Origin: SXNM01 sp964586155
GTDB lineage: Bacteria; Myxococcota_A; UBA9042
DNA length: 64,000 bases
Assembly (NCBI GenBank): GCA_964586155.1
Contig: CAZPHC010000031.1
Coordinates: forward strand, 1 to 64,000
Direction: 5' to 3'
Made by a program: the position numbers and the translations under genes. Below the pieces are notes generated by a model. That model had not been told where the DNA came from, made no database searches, and was given only the letters and a program-made list of their open reading frames with translations. This document shows positions 36,789 through 45,472 of this stretch, in pieces. Every line of letters begins with the position of its first letter. The stretch's first letter is position 1.

Positions 36789-39700
36789 CTACGTTTTGCC
36801 CGCTCCCACTGGAAGGACTTCAACGAGTTCAGCGATGACGTTCAGCGTCACTTCATCCAGATCGCTCAAGTGGATGGGGCCGAACCGGGCGTCATCTGTG
36901 TCTGGCCGAAGCGTCGCGCTGCGCAAGCGCCCGCCCAGCTCGGAAGGATCACGAGTCTCGGCGGCGTAGACCTTGACGGTATATCGCCCACCATGCTCCG
37001 GGTCGTCGATATCACGGTGTTCGGCGAGGACGACGCGACCGAGCAGCGAGCCCATCGGTCTCGAACGCCACAAGCACCAGGTGCCGTTGGGTATGCGTCG
37101 GTTCATCGATTCGCCGATGACCTGCGCGATGAACATCCCGTTGCCAACGGACTCACGTCCAGGCCACTCGGCCCACTGCCACTCGCGCGGGTCTGCGTCT
37201 TGGCTCGAGCTGAATGCACCGGCAGCGATCTGCAGTGGCACGATAGGCACATGAGGTGCGTACGGGCGCACATCTGGCACATCAACGATGCGCAAGGAGG
37301 GACTGGGGCCGCGCGTGGCACGCCTGGTCGCTCGACCTCCGGGCAACAGGGTGAAACGTTGGGACTTTCCTACGGCGGTTCGATGGTCTCCCGACGTTGG
37401 CGAGATGTACCCCGCCAGCTGGCCGTCAGTGCGAACCCACGACAGATCCGCCTTCAATGCTTTGTGCTTGTCCTTGCCGACAACGTACTTGGCGATCCGT
37501 GAGATCGCCGCGACCACTGCGTGCTCGTCGTCGAGTTCAAACGAAGCGACGACTACGACCTCGTAACGCAGCTCGAGAAGACGCGCGCGAATTGCCGCGT
37601 CTTTCGCCTGTTGCTCCGCGTTGCCGTGGATGTGGCCGGCCATGCCATCGAGGTAGATGCACACCCCTGGATCATCGTCGTCCGAACCCGGATAGAAGAA
37701 GTCGGGAATCGTCGAGCCGAAGCCAGCCCCGAGCTGCATCGGATGCTGGCAGACGGGGCTCGGCAGCCCGGCCTGCGCCAGCAATTGCTTGAAACGCCCC
37801 TCAATGTGGGTCTGCGGCACGCCGGTCGTCGACGCGGTCGCGGCGAGGTGCTCCGGAATCGAATGCAGCCAGGTCGGTTCGGCGCTCGTGGCAGAGAGCT
37901 TCTCGACCGCAAGCTTGCGGTCGAGCGACTCGTGGTAGTAGCGGTTGCGAAAGGTCTGCATGCAGTCGATGCACGATGTCTCGCAGCCACCGGGACATGC
38001 TTCGAGAACCGGAACGATCGCGTCTCGCACCTCGACCCAGCGCTCCAAGAGCTGCTGCAGCAAGCCCGATCCGCCCGGCATTGGGTCGTAGAGTAGGATG
38101 TCCGACCCTGAGCCGTCGGCGTGGCCGAGGACCAGCAGCTGGAGGTCCTCGACCTCCATGTCGAGCACGCGGGCAGCACCCATGCGCATCGCCTCGGCGA
38201 CGCTGATGCCGACGCGTGCGTCCGCGACGTCGTGCAGGCTGAGGGCGTCGACCTCGACGTCGGCGTAGAAACCAGTCGGCTCGACTTGATGCTTGCAGCG
38301 CTCCAGGTGGCTGGCGTCGAACTTCTTGCGCGCCGCGCCACTGGCGAAAGGCGACAACGACTGGCCGCACGCCAGACAGAGCGGGAAGCCGAGCTTGCCC
38401 TGCTCGGTCTCGCGCCGCGGCCCGACGTTGACCAGCCGAAGCGAGATGCCGCGCCGGAAGCGGATGTCGAACCCCGCCCAATGCCAGCGATCGCCACCGC
38501 GGTGGTAGCCGCGGTCGGTCCCGTAGATGGACGACGGCATCTGGAAGCGGAACTCCTCGTCATCCGAGATCTGCGACTGAGACGGCAGCGTGACGTCGCA
38601 CACAGGGATCACGCGCAGCTCGGAGCTTTGGCCGTGACCGAGCTTGGCGACGCCGACGTCCTTGCCAGCCTCGATGACGACCTGGACGTCGGGCAGTACG
38701 CGGTAGCGCAACGCCGCGTCGGCGCGGAGCTGGAAGCGCCGCGGGATGAAGCGCAGGCCGTTGGCGTAGATCGCGTTGCCAGGGACGTACTCGCGCAACG
38801 CCAAAGTCGGCGGGCGCGGCAGGTCGAAGTCGTCGAGGTCCCACGTAAAGCGCGGCGGCTCGGCTTGGCCGAGGATGCTGCCGGACTCGAGGCCGTAGCC
38901 CGGCAAGAAGCCCTCGCGGGCGAGCGCACCCATGGTCTCGGCGTCGTCGGGGCCGCCCTGGGCGCCGCCGCGGCCGCGTTTGGTCGATCCCTTGAAGCGC
39001 GCGACGACGCGGCGACAGCGACGCTCATGGGCTTGGTCTTCGGGGTCGAGGTCGCCCTGGCGTTGTGTGAGATCGGCGAGTTTCCGAAGCTCGCTCAAAG
39101 CCCAATCGAGCCGTCGTTTGAAGCGCTGGATCACGTCTTGGAGCGAATCTGCGACACCGTCGACGACGCGGGCCAAGACCTCCGGGGTCACGCTGTCCGC
39201 GTCCTCAGCGGGCCAGGTGGCCGTGAAGGCCTTCGCGACGGCGTACACGACGGCTTCGCGGTGGGTGCCGATCAGCGCGGCAAGCTCGGCGGCATCATAG
39301 GCTTGCGGCCGAACGTGGCCGCTACCATCGAAGAGATAGCCGGCGAGCGTCGGCGGAAACGCACGGCGCATCACGTCCTGGATCTCCGCCGCGACCGCAG
39401 CGTCGGCCGCCCGAGCGACGCCAAGCAGCGTCGTCAGGACCGTCGCGTGGACGTGCTTGCGGATCATCACCGCGTTGCCGAGGTTGAAGCGCGGCGGCTC
39501 GACGCGGCCCGCGAGCAGCTTCTCCGGTGCGCGAAAGTAGGCCTGATCGAACCCGGTCGCTTGGGCGTAGGTGATATCGACCGCCATCCGGTGGCGTCGC
39601 CCGGCGCGACCGGCGCGCTGCCAATAGTTGGCGGCCGTGGGCGGCACATTGCGCATCAGGATGGCGTCGAGCGAGCCGATGTCGACGCCGAGCTCCAGCG

Positions 39701-42700
39701 TCGGCGTGCACACCAGGGTGTTGAGGGTCTCGCCGTCGCCCTTGAACCTGTTCTCCGCGCGCTCGCGGCGCTCGTGGGGCACCTGGGCCGAGTGCTCCTC
39801 GACCCGGATCATCGGATAGCTGCCGTCTAGGACACGGAGGTCGAAGTCGTCGTCGGACACGGTCTCTGCGACCAGCGCACCGCCGCACCGCCACGCCATG
39901 CAACGAGCCGTGGGGCCTTGCCGGATGGTCGTGCGTCGGCATTTCTGGCAACGGAATCGACCGACATGGCCGACAAGCGTCATCGCGGCGCTGTCGAGTT
40001 GCAAAACGTTGCCGCCGCCGCGGAGCGGTCGCTTCCAGCCGTAGAGCGTGGTTGGCGCGAGGACCTTGAGCGCGACGAGGACGTCCCAGAGCTCGGTGAG
40101 GAAGCCCTCGATGTCATCCTCAGCGACCCCCCACGCGGCGACCGCCATGCTGACCTGGGTTGCCCGGCTTCCTAGCCACTGGGTTGCACGTACGGGCAAG
40201 TCATGTGCGTCGCGGCGCAGCTTGACGCCGCGCGGGCCACCGGCAAACGGCGCGACATAGCCACGCTGGATCTCGTTGTCGCCATCATTCCAGTGGGTCT
40301 CGAAGAGCTTGGTGGGATCGCGAACGAGGCGGCTGCGCCGCATGTGGTCGAGCAATGCCTTGATCCCTTCGCACAGCGCCTCTGGCGCAACGTCGAGGAC
40401 TGGGGCCCAGCGCTGAATGAATGCCAGCGTTGGGTCGACGCCGCGATAGTCGACACGCAGCCGGCCCCAGGCCTCGAGGCCGAGGCGTTGCTTGGTGCCG
40501 ACGGCGAGCTCGCGCAGCACTTGGATGCGCAGGTAGTACTCGACTTCCTTGGTGTGTTTCTCGGGGCTTTCGTCCTTCGAGGCAACTTGCCAGACCTCCG
40601 TCAGCAGGCCCCGCGAGAGGGATTCGTCTGCGTTGACGACGTCGCAGATCCGATGGACGAGGTCGCCGATGGCGACTGGCGCCCCAGAGAGCTGATCCGC
40701 GATGAGGGCGCGTAGGCGAAAGCGCCGGGCGTGGTCGCGCATCCAGCCCGCTTGGAAGGCGGCGTCCTGGCGGTTGTCTGCGAACACCAACAGGCGCTTG
40801 CGCTCCGAGAGCTTGAGGATCGACTGGGCCAGGACGTGTACGTCGGAGACCGAGACAGCTCGCACCGGGCGCGCCGGTTCGCGATAGCGACCGCCGCCGG
40901 GTCGCCGGCCAATCGCCTGGCAGGCGACGCAGGCGTGGAGCTGGCCCGGCAGCTCTTGCTTGGTGCGGACGGCCTGGAGTGGCACGAGTGCGTGCTGCAC
41001 ATTGCATTCGGCGCAGCTGTCGGCCGCGGAGTCCTGCAGCGAGCCGCAATGGCTGCAGGCGAACACGGGTACCAAGCGCCGGTGTTGGAAATCGTGGCCC
41101 CGGGGAAGCTGCGGATTGGCGCCGTCTGGCTCTCGTGGCCCGGCATCGTCCATCGTGGCCGCGGACGGGAGGTCGTCGCCGTGACTCGGGTCGTCCTCGC
41201 CTGTGGCCTCGATGACCGCATCGATCACCGCGTCGTCTTCGTCCGACGACACCACGAGGCGGTCGACCAGCATCACTCGCGTGCCACCGTGGGGGCCGGG
41301 AAGGTGCGGCCAGACGCACGCGTCATCGACCTTGTTGCCGCCGCTCGGACCGCCCTTCGCGCCATGCTCGGCATGGAAGTCTTGGACCCAGGCCTCGTGG
41401 TAGTGCTGACCGCAGGTGGTGCAGGTGTGCAGGGCGAAGCGCGAGTAGCGGTCTTTCAACGCCAGCTCGGCGTCCTCGCCGGCGAGCCAGAGGCGTGGCG
41501 CTCCGTCGGGCCCGGAGAAGGTCACGACTGCGCCGCCGACGCCGCGGACGAAAGTGTGGACGATCGGACGCAGCACCGGGTCGTGTCCGTCGCGGGCAGT
41601 GGCGGCGCCGAGCGCGAGCCAGCAGAGGATCTCGGCTTGGGGGACCTCTCGGGCGACGGCCATCGAGAGCTTCGCTTCGAGGTCCTGGAGCGACAACGGC
41701 CGATGCAGCAGCGCGGCCAGTTGGTAGACCAACTCGTTGCTCGCGAGTTGGCTCGCCAGCGCGTCCTGCCAGTCGACCTGCGGCAGACGCGCGCCGCCAA
41801 GCTCGGTCAAGGGGATGGAGATAGCATCTGCGACCTCCCCGTCCGGGGCGTCCACCGCGCGCAGCAACGCCGAGAGCACCGCGGCAGGATCCGACGGCGG
41901 GCCGGCGGGTTTGCCGCGCTTCTCGTTCCACGGCAGCTCGTCGTGGGCTTCGCGCACCACCGTGACGCGCTCGCCGGAGACGCCGAAGAACCGCCGCGCA
42001 AACGCGATCGCCGCGCCGTCGCCGCCGCGCGGATCGGCCATCGTCGCCGAGGTTGCGACGTGGCGGACCTCGGCGGCGTCGCGGCCACAGAACGTACGCA
42101 GTCGGCGGATGAGCGTGGCAGTCTCAGCGCCCTGCGCGCCGCGGAAGGTGTGGGCTTCGTCGAAGACCAGGAACTCCAGCGGCGCGTCGGCGAAGATCTC
42201 GACGTCCTTGCCGCGCGTCAGGAGCAGCTCGAGCTGCTTGACGTTGGTCAGCAAGATCCGCGGGCGGCCGTTCTCGGAGCGCATGATCGCGCGGCTGCAG
42301 CGCTCTTCGGCGGGTCGCAGCGTGCGCACGTCGCCAGCTGCGCGCATCTGCTTGAGCTGCTCCTGGTAAGCCGAGTTGGTCGAGGGCGAAGCCATGCGCA
42401 CGCCGGTGACGTCCGACTCGGTCTCGGGGGTCTTGCCGACGTACATGCCGAAGGGCACGCCGCGGCCCGCGAGCAGGCCACGGAGGCGCTCGAGCTGGTC
42501 TTCGGCCAGCGCGTTCATCGGGTAGACGAGCACCGCGACGACGCCGGGGGCGACGCCCTGCTGCTCGAGTTGCAGGCAACGGCTGATGATCGGGTAAAGG
42601 AAGGCCTCGGTCTTGCCGGAGCCCGTGCCGGTCGAGACCAGCGTCGTGTCGCCGGCGACGATCGCGCGGATCGCGCGCTCCTGGTGCGCGCGGAGCGTCT

Positions 42701-42959
42701 GGTGCGTCGCGACCGCGGTCATGCCCGGATGGAGCACGCCGTCGGTGACGAGTTCCTTGATCGTGGCGCCGTCGCGAAACGGGCGCGACAGGCTGACGAA
42801 GGGGCCCTTGCGCAGCGGGGATTGGCGCGTCTGCTCGAGCTCGAGCTCCTTGCGGAGCTGCGCGTGCAGATCGGGGTCGGCGAGCGGGTAGGTGGTGAGC
42901 TGGTAGTGGAGGAAGTCGTCGATCACGCCTTCGGTGAAGGTGATGGGGTTCAATGCCAT
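36789..42959 (-). CDS. Giant DruE/MrfA-like helicase fused to Vsr-like nuclease and S24 (LexA-like) domain
   Basis: A 2056-residue protein, last gene of the six-gene operon; its ATG overlaps the RNA-ligase gene by 10 bases. SF2 helicase: TGTGSGKT (110-117), VLVYPMNALAEDQLERLR, DEAH at 267-270, and in domain 2 LELGVDIGSLDAILMR and YWQRAGRAGRR (about 1080-1140). A DUF1998-type cysteine cluster follows (CPGGCETSCIDC, about 1653-1665). Around 1750-1830, STIPDFFYPG, CIYLDGMAGHIHG and LRYEVVVV resemble a Vsr/DUF559 PD-(D/E)XK nuclease. The last 150 residues match S24 peptidases: AAGAF (Ala1913-Gly1914 cleavage-like site), GESMN with Ser1951, and YTVKVY with Lys1996. Helicase plus DUF1998 at this length resembles Druantia DruE; the S24 fusion is unusual. 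Confidence 0.85.
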   Translation of the reverse strand: MALNPITFTEGVIDDFLHYQLTTYPLADPDLHAQLRKELELEQTRQSPLRKGPFVSLSRPFRDGATIKELVTDGVLHPGMTAVATHQTLRAHQERAIRAIVAGDTTLVSTGTGSGKTEAFLYPIISRCLQLEQQGVAPGVVAVLVYPMNALAEDQLERLRGLLAGRGVPFGMYVGKTPETESDVTGVRMASPSTNSAYQEQLKQMRAAGDVRTLRPAEERCSRAIMRSENGRPRILLTNVKQLELLLTRGKDVEIFADAPLEFLVFDEAHTFRGAQGAETATLIRRLRTFCGRDAAEVRHVATSATMADPRGGDGAAIAFARRFFGVSGERVTVVREAHDELPWNEKRGKPAGPPSDPAAVLSALLRAVDAPDGEVADAISIPLTELGGARLPQVDWQDALASQLASNELVYQLAALLHRPLSLQDLEAKLSMAVAREVPQAEILCWLALGAATARDGHDPVLRPIVHTFVRGVGGAVVTFSGPDGAPRLWLAGEDAELALKDRYSRFALHTCTTCGQHYHEAWVQDFHAEHGAKGGPSGGNKVDDACVWPHLPGPHGGTRVMLVDRLVVSSDEDDAVIDAVIEATGEDDPSHGDDLPSAATMDDAGPREPDGANPQLPRGHDFQHRRLVPVFACSHCGSLQDSAADSCAECNVQHALVPLQAVRTKQELPGQLHACVACQAIGRRPGGGRYREPARPVRAVSVSDVHVLAQSILKLSERKRLLVFADNRQDAAFQAGWMRDHARRFRLRALIADQLSGAPVAIGDLVHRICDVVNADESLSRGLLTEVWQVASKDESPEKHTKEVEYYLRIQVLRELAVGTKQRLGLEAWGRLRVDYRGVDPTLAFIQRWAPVLDVAPEALCEGIKALLDHMRRSRLVRDPTKLFETHWNDGDNEIQRGYVAPFAGGPRGVKLRRDAHDLPVRATQWLGSRATQVSMAVAAWGVAEDDIEGFLTELWDVLVALKVLAPTTLYGWKRPLRGGGNVLQLDSAAMTLVGHVGRFRCQKCRRTTIRQGPTARCMAWRCGGALVAETVSDDDFDLRVLDGSYPMIRVEEHSAQVPHERRERAENRFKGDGETLNTLVCTPTLELGVDIGSLDAILMRNVPPTAANYWQRAGRAGRRHRMAVDITYAQATGFDQAYFRAPEKLLAGRVEPPRFNLGNAVMIRKHVHATVLTTLLGVARAADAAVAAEIQDVMRRAFPPTLAGYLFDGSGHVRPQAYDAAELAALIGTHREAVVYAVAKAFTATWPAEDADSVTPEVLARVVDGVADSLQDVIQRFKRRLDWALSELRKLADLTQRQGDLDPEDQAHERRCRRVVARFKGSTKRGRGGAQGGPDDAETMGALAREGFLPGYGLESGSILGQAEPPRFTWDLDDFDLPRPPTLALREYVPGNAIYANGLRFIPRRFQLRADAALRYRVLPDVQVVIEAGKDVGVAKLGHGQSSELRVIPVCDVTLPSQSQISDDEEFRFQMPSSIYGTDRGYHRGGDRWHWAGFDIRFRRGISLRLVNVGPRRETEQGKLGFPLCLACGQSLSPFASGAARKKFDASHLERCKHQVEPTGFYADVEVDALSLHDVADARVGISVAEAMRMGAARVLDMEVEDLQLLVLGHADGSGSDILLYDPMPGGSGLLQQLLERWVEVRDAIVPVLEACPGGCETSCIDCMQTFRNRYYHESLDRKLAVEKLSATSAEPTWLHSIPEHLAATASTTGVPQTHIEGRFKQLLAQAGLPSPVCQHPMQLGAGFGSTIPDFFYPGSDDDDPGVCIYLDGMAGHIHGNAEQQAKDAAIRARLLELRYEVVVVASFELDDEHAVVAAISRIAKYVVGKDKHKALKADLSWVRTDGQLAGYISPTSGDHRTAVGKSQRFTLLPGGRATRRATRGPSPSLRIVDVPDVRPYAPHVPIVPLQIAAGAFSSSQDADPREWQWAEWPGRESVGNGMFIAQVIGESMNRRIPNGTWCLWRSRPMGSLLGRVVLAEHRDIDDPEHGGRYTVKVYAAETRDPSELGGRLRSATLRPDTDDARFGPIHLSDLDEVTLNVIAELVEVLPVGAGKT

Positions 42960-43654
42960 GATGACGCTCCGGCAGCCAATGCGTTGCGGCGCATCGCGCG
43001 CTTGGACCAGTGGCCCTCGATGGCCTGGGTGAAGCTGGCGCGCACCAGCTTGGCGCGCGCTACCGTGAGGGCGTCGGTCTGATGGCGTGCGACGAGGCCT
43101 TCCATGCCTTCGCTGCCGACGCGCGAGCAACCGAGCAGCGCTTGCAGGCTGGGCAAGTCGAAACGTCCATGCGCTAGCGCCGGAACTGGGTGCAGGCCGA
43201 GGCGTCGCAGTAGCGCGTCGCGACGGTTGGTGGACCAGAACGCTTGCTGCTCTCGATCGTAGACGTCGAAGCCGACGAAGTAGTCGGGCAACGCGTCGTA
43301 GGTGACGCTGTGGACCGCGACGCACCACTCGCCAAAAAGCATCAGGTTGGGCCAGAGCGCCTCGACGAGCTCGGTGCGGCGGGGGGCGAGCCAGGCCGGG
43401 AGAGGGCGAAACTGTGGCGCGAGCTGGTCGAGGTCGTCGATGGGTAGGTAGCTGCCGCGGTTCTGGACGCGGAGGTCGCAGTCTGCGGATGCTGAGAAGC
43501 CGATGTTTGCGCCGTCGATTTTTTCTTCGACGACGAGCGGATGGGCGAGGAACTCGGCGACTTCGGATGGCGACAGCAGCTTGTCGTCACGTGGCTCGGC
43601 TTCGCCGAGCCATGCGAGGTGTGGGGTGTGGGGGAAGCGGAAGAAGGCGGTCAT
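42950..43654 (-). CDS. ATP-dependent RNA ligase (Rnl2-like nucleotidyltransferase)
   Basis: A 234-residue covalent nucleotidyltransferase. The adenylated Lys45 lies in VVEEKIDGANIGFS (motif I, KxDG). LMLFGEWC (motif III), EGMEGLVAR (motif IV) and RAKLVRASF (motif V) follow in order. The family seals nicked RNA 3'-OH/5'-phosphate ends. Its ATG overlaps the PIN gene stop by four bases, and its own end overlaps the large helicase start, so all three are coupled. Beside a PIN nuclease it could repair RNA cut by that enzyme or by phage (inference). It has no recognised accessory domain beyond the catalytic core. Confidence 0.85.
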   Translation of the reverse strand: MTAFFRFPHTPHLAWLGEAEPRDDKLLSPSEVAEFLAHPLVVEEKIDGANIGFSASADCDLRVQNRGSYLPIDDLDQLAPQFRPLPAWLAPRRTELVEALWPNLMLFGEWCVAVHSVTYDALPDYFVGFDVYDREQQAFWSTNRRDALLRRLGLHPVPALAHGRFDLPSLQALLGCSRVGSEGMEGLVARHQTDALTVARAKLVRASFTQAIEGHWSKRAMRRNALAAGASSWH

Positions 43655-44154
43655 AAGCCCGCCTTCTTCTCGGCGTGCTTATGCCGAAGCCAATTCTCCA
43701 GAAGGTGCAGGACGATGCGTCCGTTGGCGGTGATCTCTCGCTCGACTTCGAGCCAGTCGGTGTCCGTGGCGTTGACGAGCGTGCTCTGACCAGCGTCTGC
43801 CAACAGCGCAGCGAGGAACTTTCGATCCGACCGATCGAAGGCCTGGAAGTCGGCTGGTACGAGAGCCACGCCCTCATCGTCGTAGTCAACGTCCACGAAC
43901 CGTGCGGTGGCCATCTTCTCTGCGACGACCTGAAGCCCGTAGTCCTGGTCGGTCAGCTTGTGACGGTACTCGTCGTAGATCTTCCAAAGACGGTCCCACA
44001 CCATCGTACGGGACGTGTCCGCGCGGAATGCCGCCAGCCATTCGAACACTGCCGCCTGGAGCTCTGCCGGGAGGTCGGAGTCGTCGAATGGCGAGTACGG
44101 ATGCGCCGCACTGGCCACCAGCAGCACGTTGGTATCGACGATGTGGTCAGCCAC
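43651..44154 (-). CDS. PIN-domain ribonuclease
   Basis: A 167-residue PIN-fold protein from a GTG that overlaps the ATPase stop by eight bases. It opens VADHIVDTNVLLVAS with the first catalytic Asp7. Later acidic positions are in WDRLWKIYDEYR, FDRSDRKFLAALLADAG and NATDTDW, spaced as in PIN nucleases. Such enzymes usually cut RNA. The direct pairing with a DUF3696 ATPase upstream suggests that the ATPase controls it. Confidence 0.8.
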   Translation of the reverse strand: MADHIVDTNVLLVASAAHPYSPFDDSDLPAELQAAVFEWLAAFRADTSRTMVWDRLWKIYDEYRHKLTDQDYGLQVVAEKMATARFVDVDYDDEGVALVPADFQAFDRSDRKFLAALLADAGQSTLVNATDTDWLEVEREITANGRIVLHLLENWLRHKHAEKKAGL

Positions 44155-45457
44155 GGCTGACCTCGCCCGCACGAAGGCGCTCCATCATCTTGCGCATCTG
44201 CCGCTCGGTTTCGCCTATCGCATCACCAAAGAAGTTCTTGGGCCAGTTCGCGACGCGCCCGTACTCGTCAACCTGGAGTGGGCGCAAGTTCGCCGAACCG
44301 TCCGACTCCGCTTCGACGAAGTAGAGCCTGCAGCCGTCACGGCTGGTCTTCTCGTCAGCGATGAGAAACTGAAGCCGTCGAAACAAGTGCTCGGAGTGCG
44401 TCTCGACCAGAAACTGGATGTTGCGCTCCCGTGACACTTCGACAAAGAGGTCAGCCAAGAGCGCCTGCGCGACCGGATGCAGGTGTATCTCCGGCTCTTC
44501 AATGATGACGGTGCTAGAGCGAGGCGCGAAATACGCAAGCGTAAGAACAGGCAGCACTTGCGAGATCCCGAAACCCACGTCGAGCAAGTTGCAGTCAAGA
44601 CCCTGTCGGATGACATGCACCTCATAGTGCGAGGAATTTCCGAGCTGACGCACGTCGAGTCGATCTGCGACTCCCATTCGCTGGAGCCAGAAGCTCACCT
44701 TCTCAATCAGCTCGCGATTGTTCTGACGATCGTTGACGCTGGCAAGCAACGCCTTGATTGACCCTGAGCCGTCAGGGCCCAAGCTGCCCGGCTTCTGCTG
44801 GTTCCACTGCTCGGTCCGCCTTGGCGCAGCTCGGAGTGGCCCCAGGTAGGACATCCGCCGAAAACGACGCAAGAACTTGAGACTCAAGTCTTGAAGTTTC
44901 GCTGCCCGCTCTGCTCCAAGTGCGACCGTCGCTTCAGCCGAGAACATCAGGGACCTGGTCGGCTCATAGGTGCGCTTTGCGTCCGGGGTATCGCCGTAGG
45001 GTCGGACGGGACTGCGATAGCCCGGCGCTTCAAGCAGATAGCCTCCTTTGCCCTGCCGAATGGCTGCATACTTGGCGTGATCGCGTTGGTAGGACAAGGA
45101 AGAGACCACCACTCGCTTCGAGCTGTCGAGGCCGTACTCGAGGTCAAGTCGCGAGGTGCCCTTGTCGTGGTCAAGGTCGAACCCAAGGTGCAGGTGTCTA
45201 TCCTGATCGTGGTCGTGAATGACATCTGCCCAAGCGCCGAGGTTCACGAGGTCCGACGCTTCACCGCCGAGGTTGAGTTGAAGACTGGGGTCGGAGCTGC
45301 TGACCGTCTGTTGGATCAGGCGAAATGGCTGCAGCAATGAGGTCTTGCCCGAGCTATTCATGCCGAGAAAAAGCGTCACCGGGCTGAGCGAGACGCCTTC
45401 ACTCCCAAGGCGTTCATCCCAAGCCTTGAAATTCTGGATCCGGATCCTGCTGAACAT
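44147..45457 (-). CDS. AAA/ABC-type ATPase with DUF3696 (OLD-like)
   Basis: A 436-residue ATPase of the SMC/OLD-like kind. Motifs are an N-terminal FSRIRIQNFKAW, Walker A FLGMNSSGKTSLLQ (GMNSSGKTS at 32-40), a signature-like region LLDVGFGISQVLPVL, Walker B STVIIEEPEIHLHP, and THSEHLFRRLQ with the switch His. The C-terminal part has the DUF3696 style (GSANLRPLQVDEYG). No Toprim domain is present, unlike OLD nucleases; the next gene (PIN) could supply the nuclease in trans. A ggagga site precedes the ATG. Base composition is visibly less GC-rich than in most of the window. Confidence 0.88.
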   Translation of the reverse strand: MFSRIRIQNFKAWDERLGSEGVSLSPVTLFLGMNSSGKTSLLQPFRLIQQTVSSSDPSLQLNLGGEASDLVNLGAWADVIHDHDQDRHLHLGFDLDHDKGTSRLDLEYGLDSSKRVVVSSLSYQRDHAKYAAIRQGKGGYLLEAPGYRSPVRPYGDTPDAKRTYEPTRSLMFSAEATVALGAERAAKLQDLSLKFLRRFRRMSYLGPLRAAPRRTEQWNQQKPGSLGPDGSGSIKALLASVNDRQNNRELIEKVSFWLQRMGVADRLDVRQLGNSSHYEVHVIRQGLDCNLLDVGFGISQVLPVLTLAYFAPRSSTVIIEEPEIHLHPVAQALLADLFVEVSRERNIQFLVETHSEHLFRRLQFLIADEKTSRDGCRLYFVEAESDGSANLRPLQVDEYGRVANWPKNFFGDAIGETERQMRKMMERLRAGEVSRG

Positions 45458-45472
45458 GGTTTCCTCCAGTGG

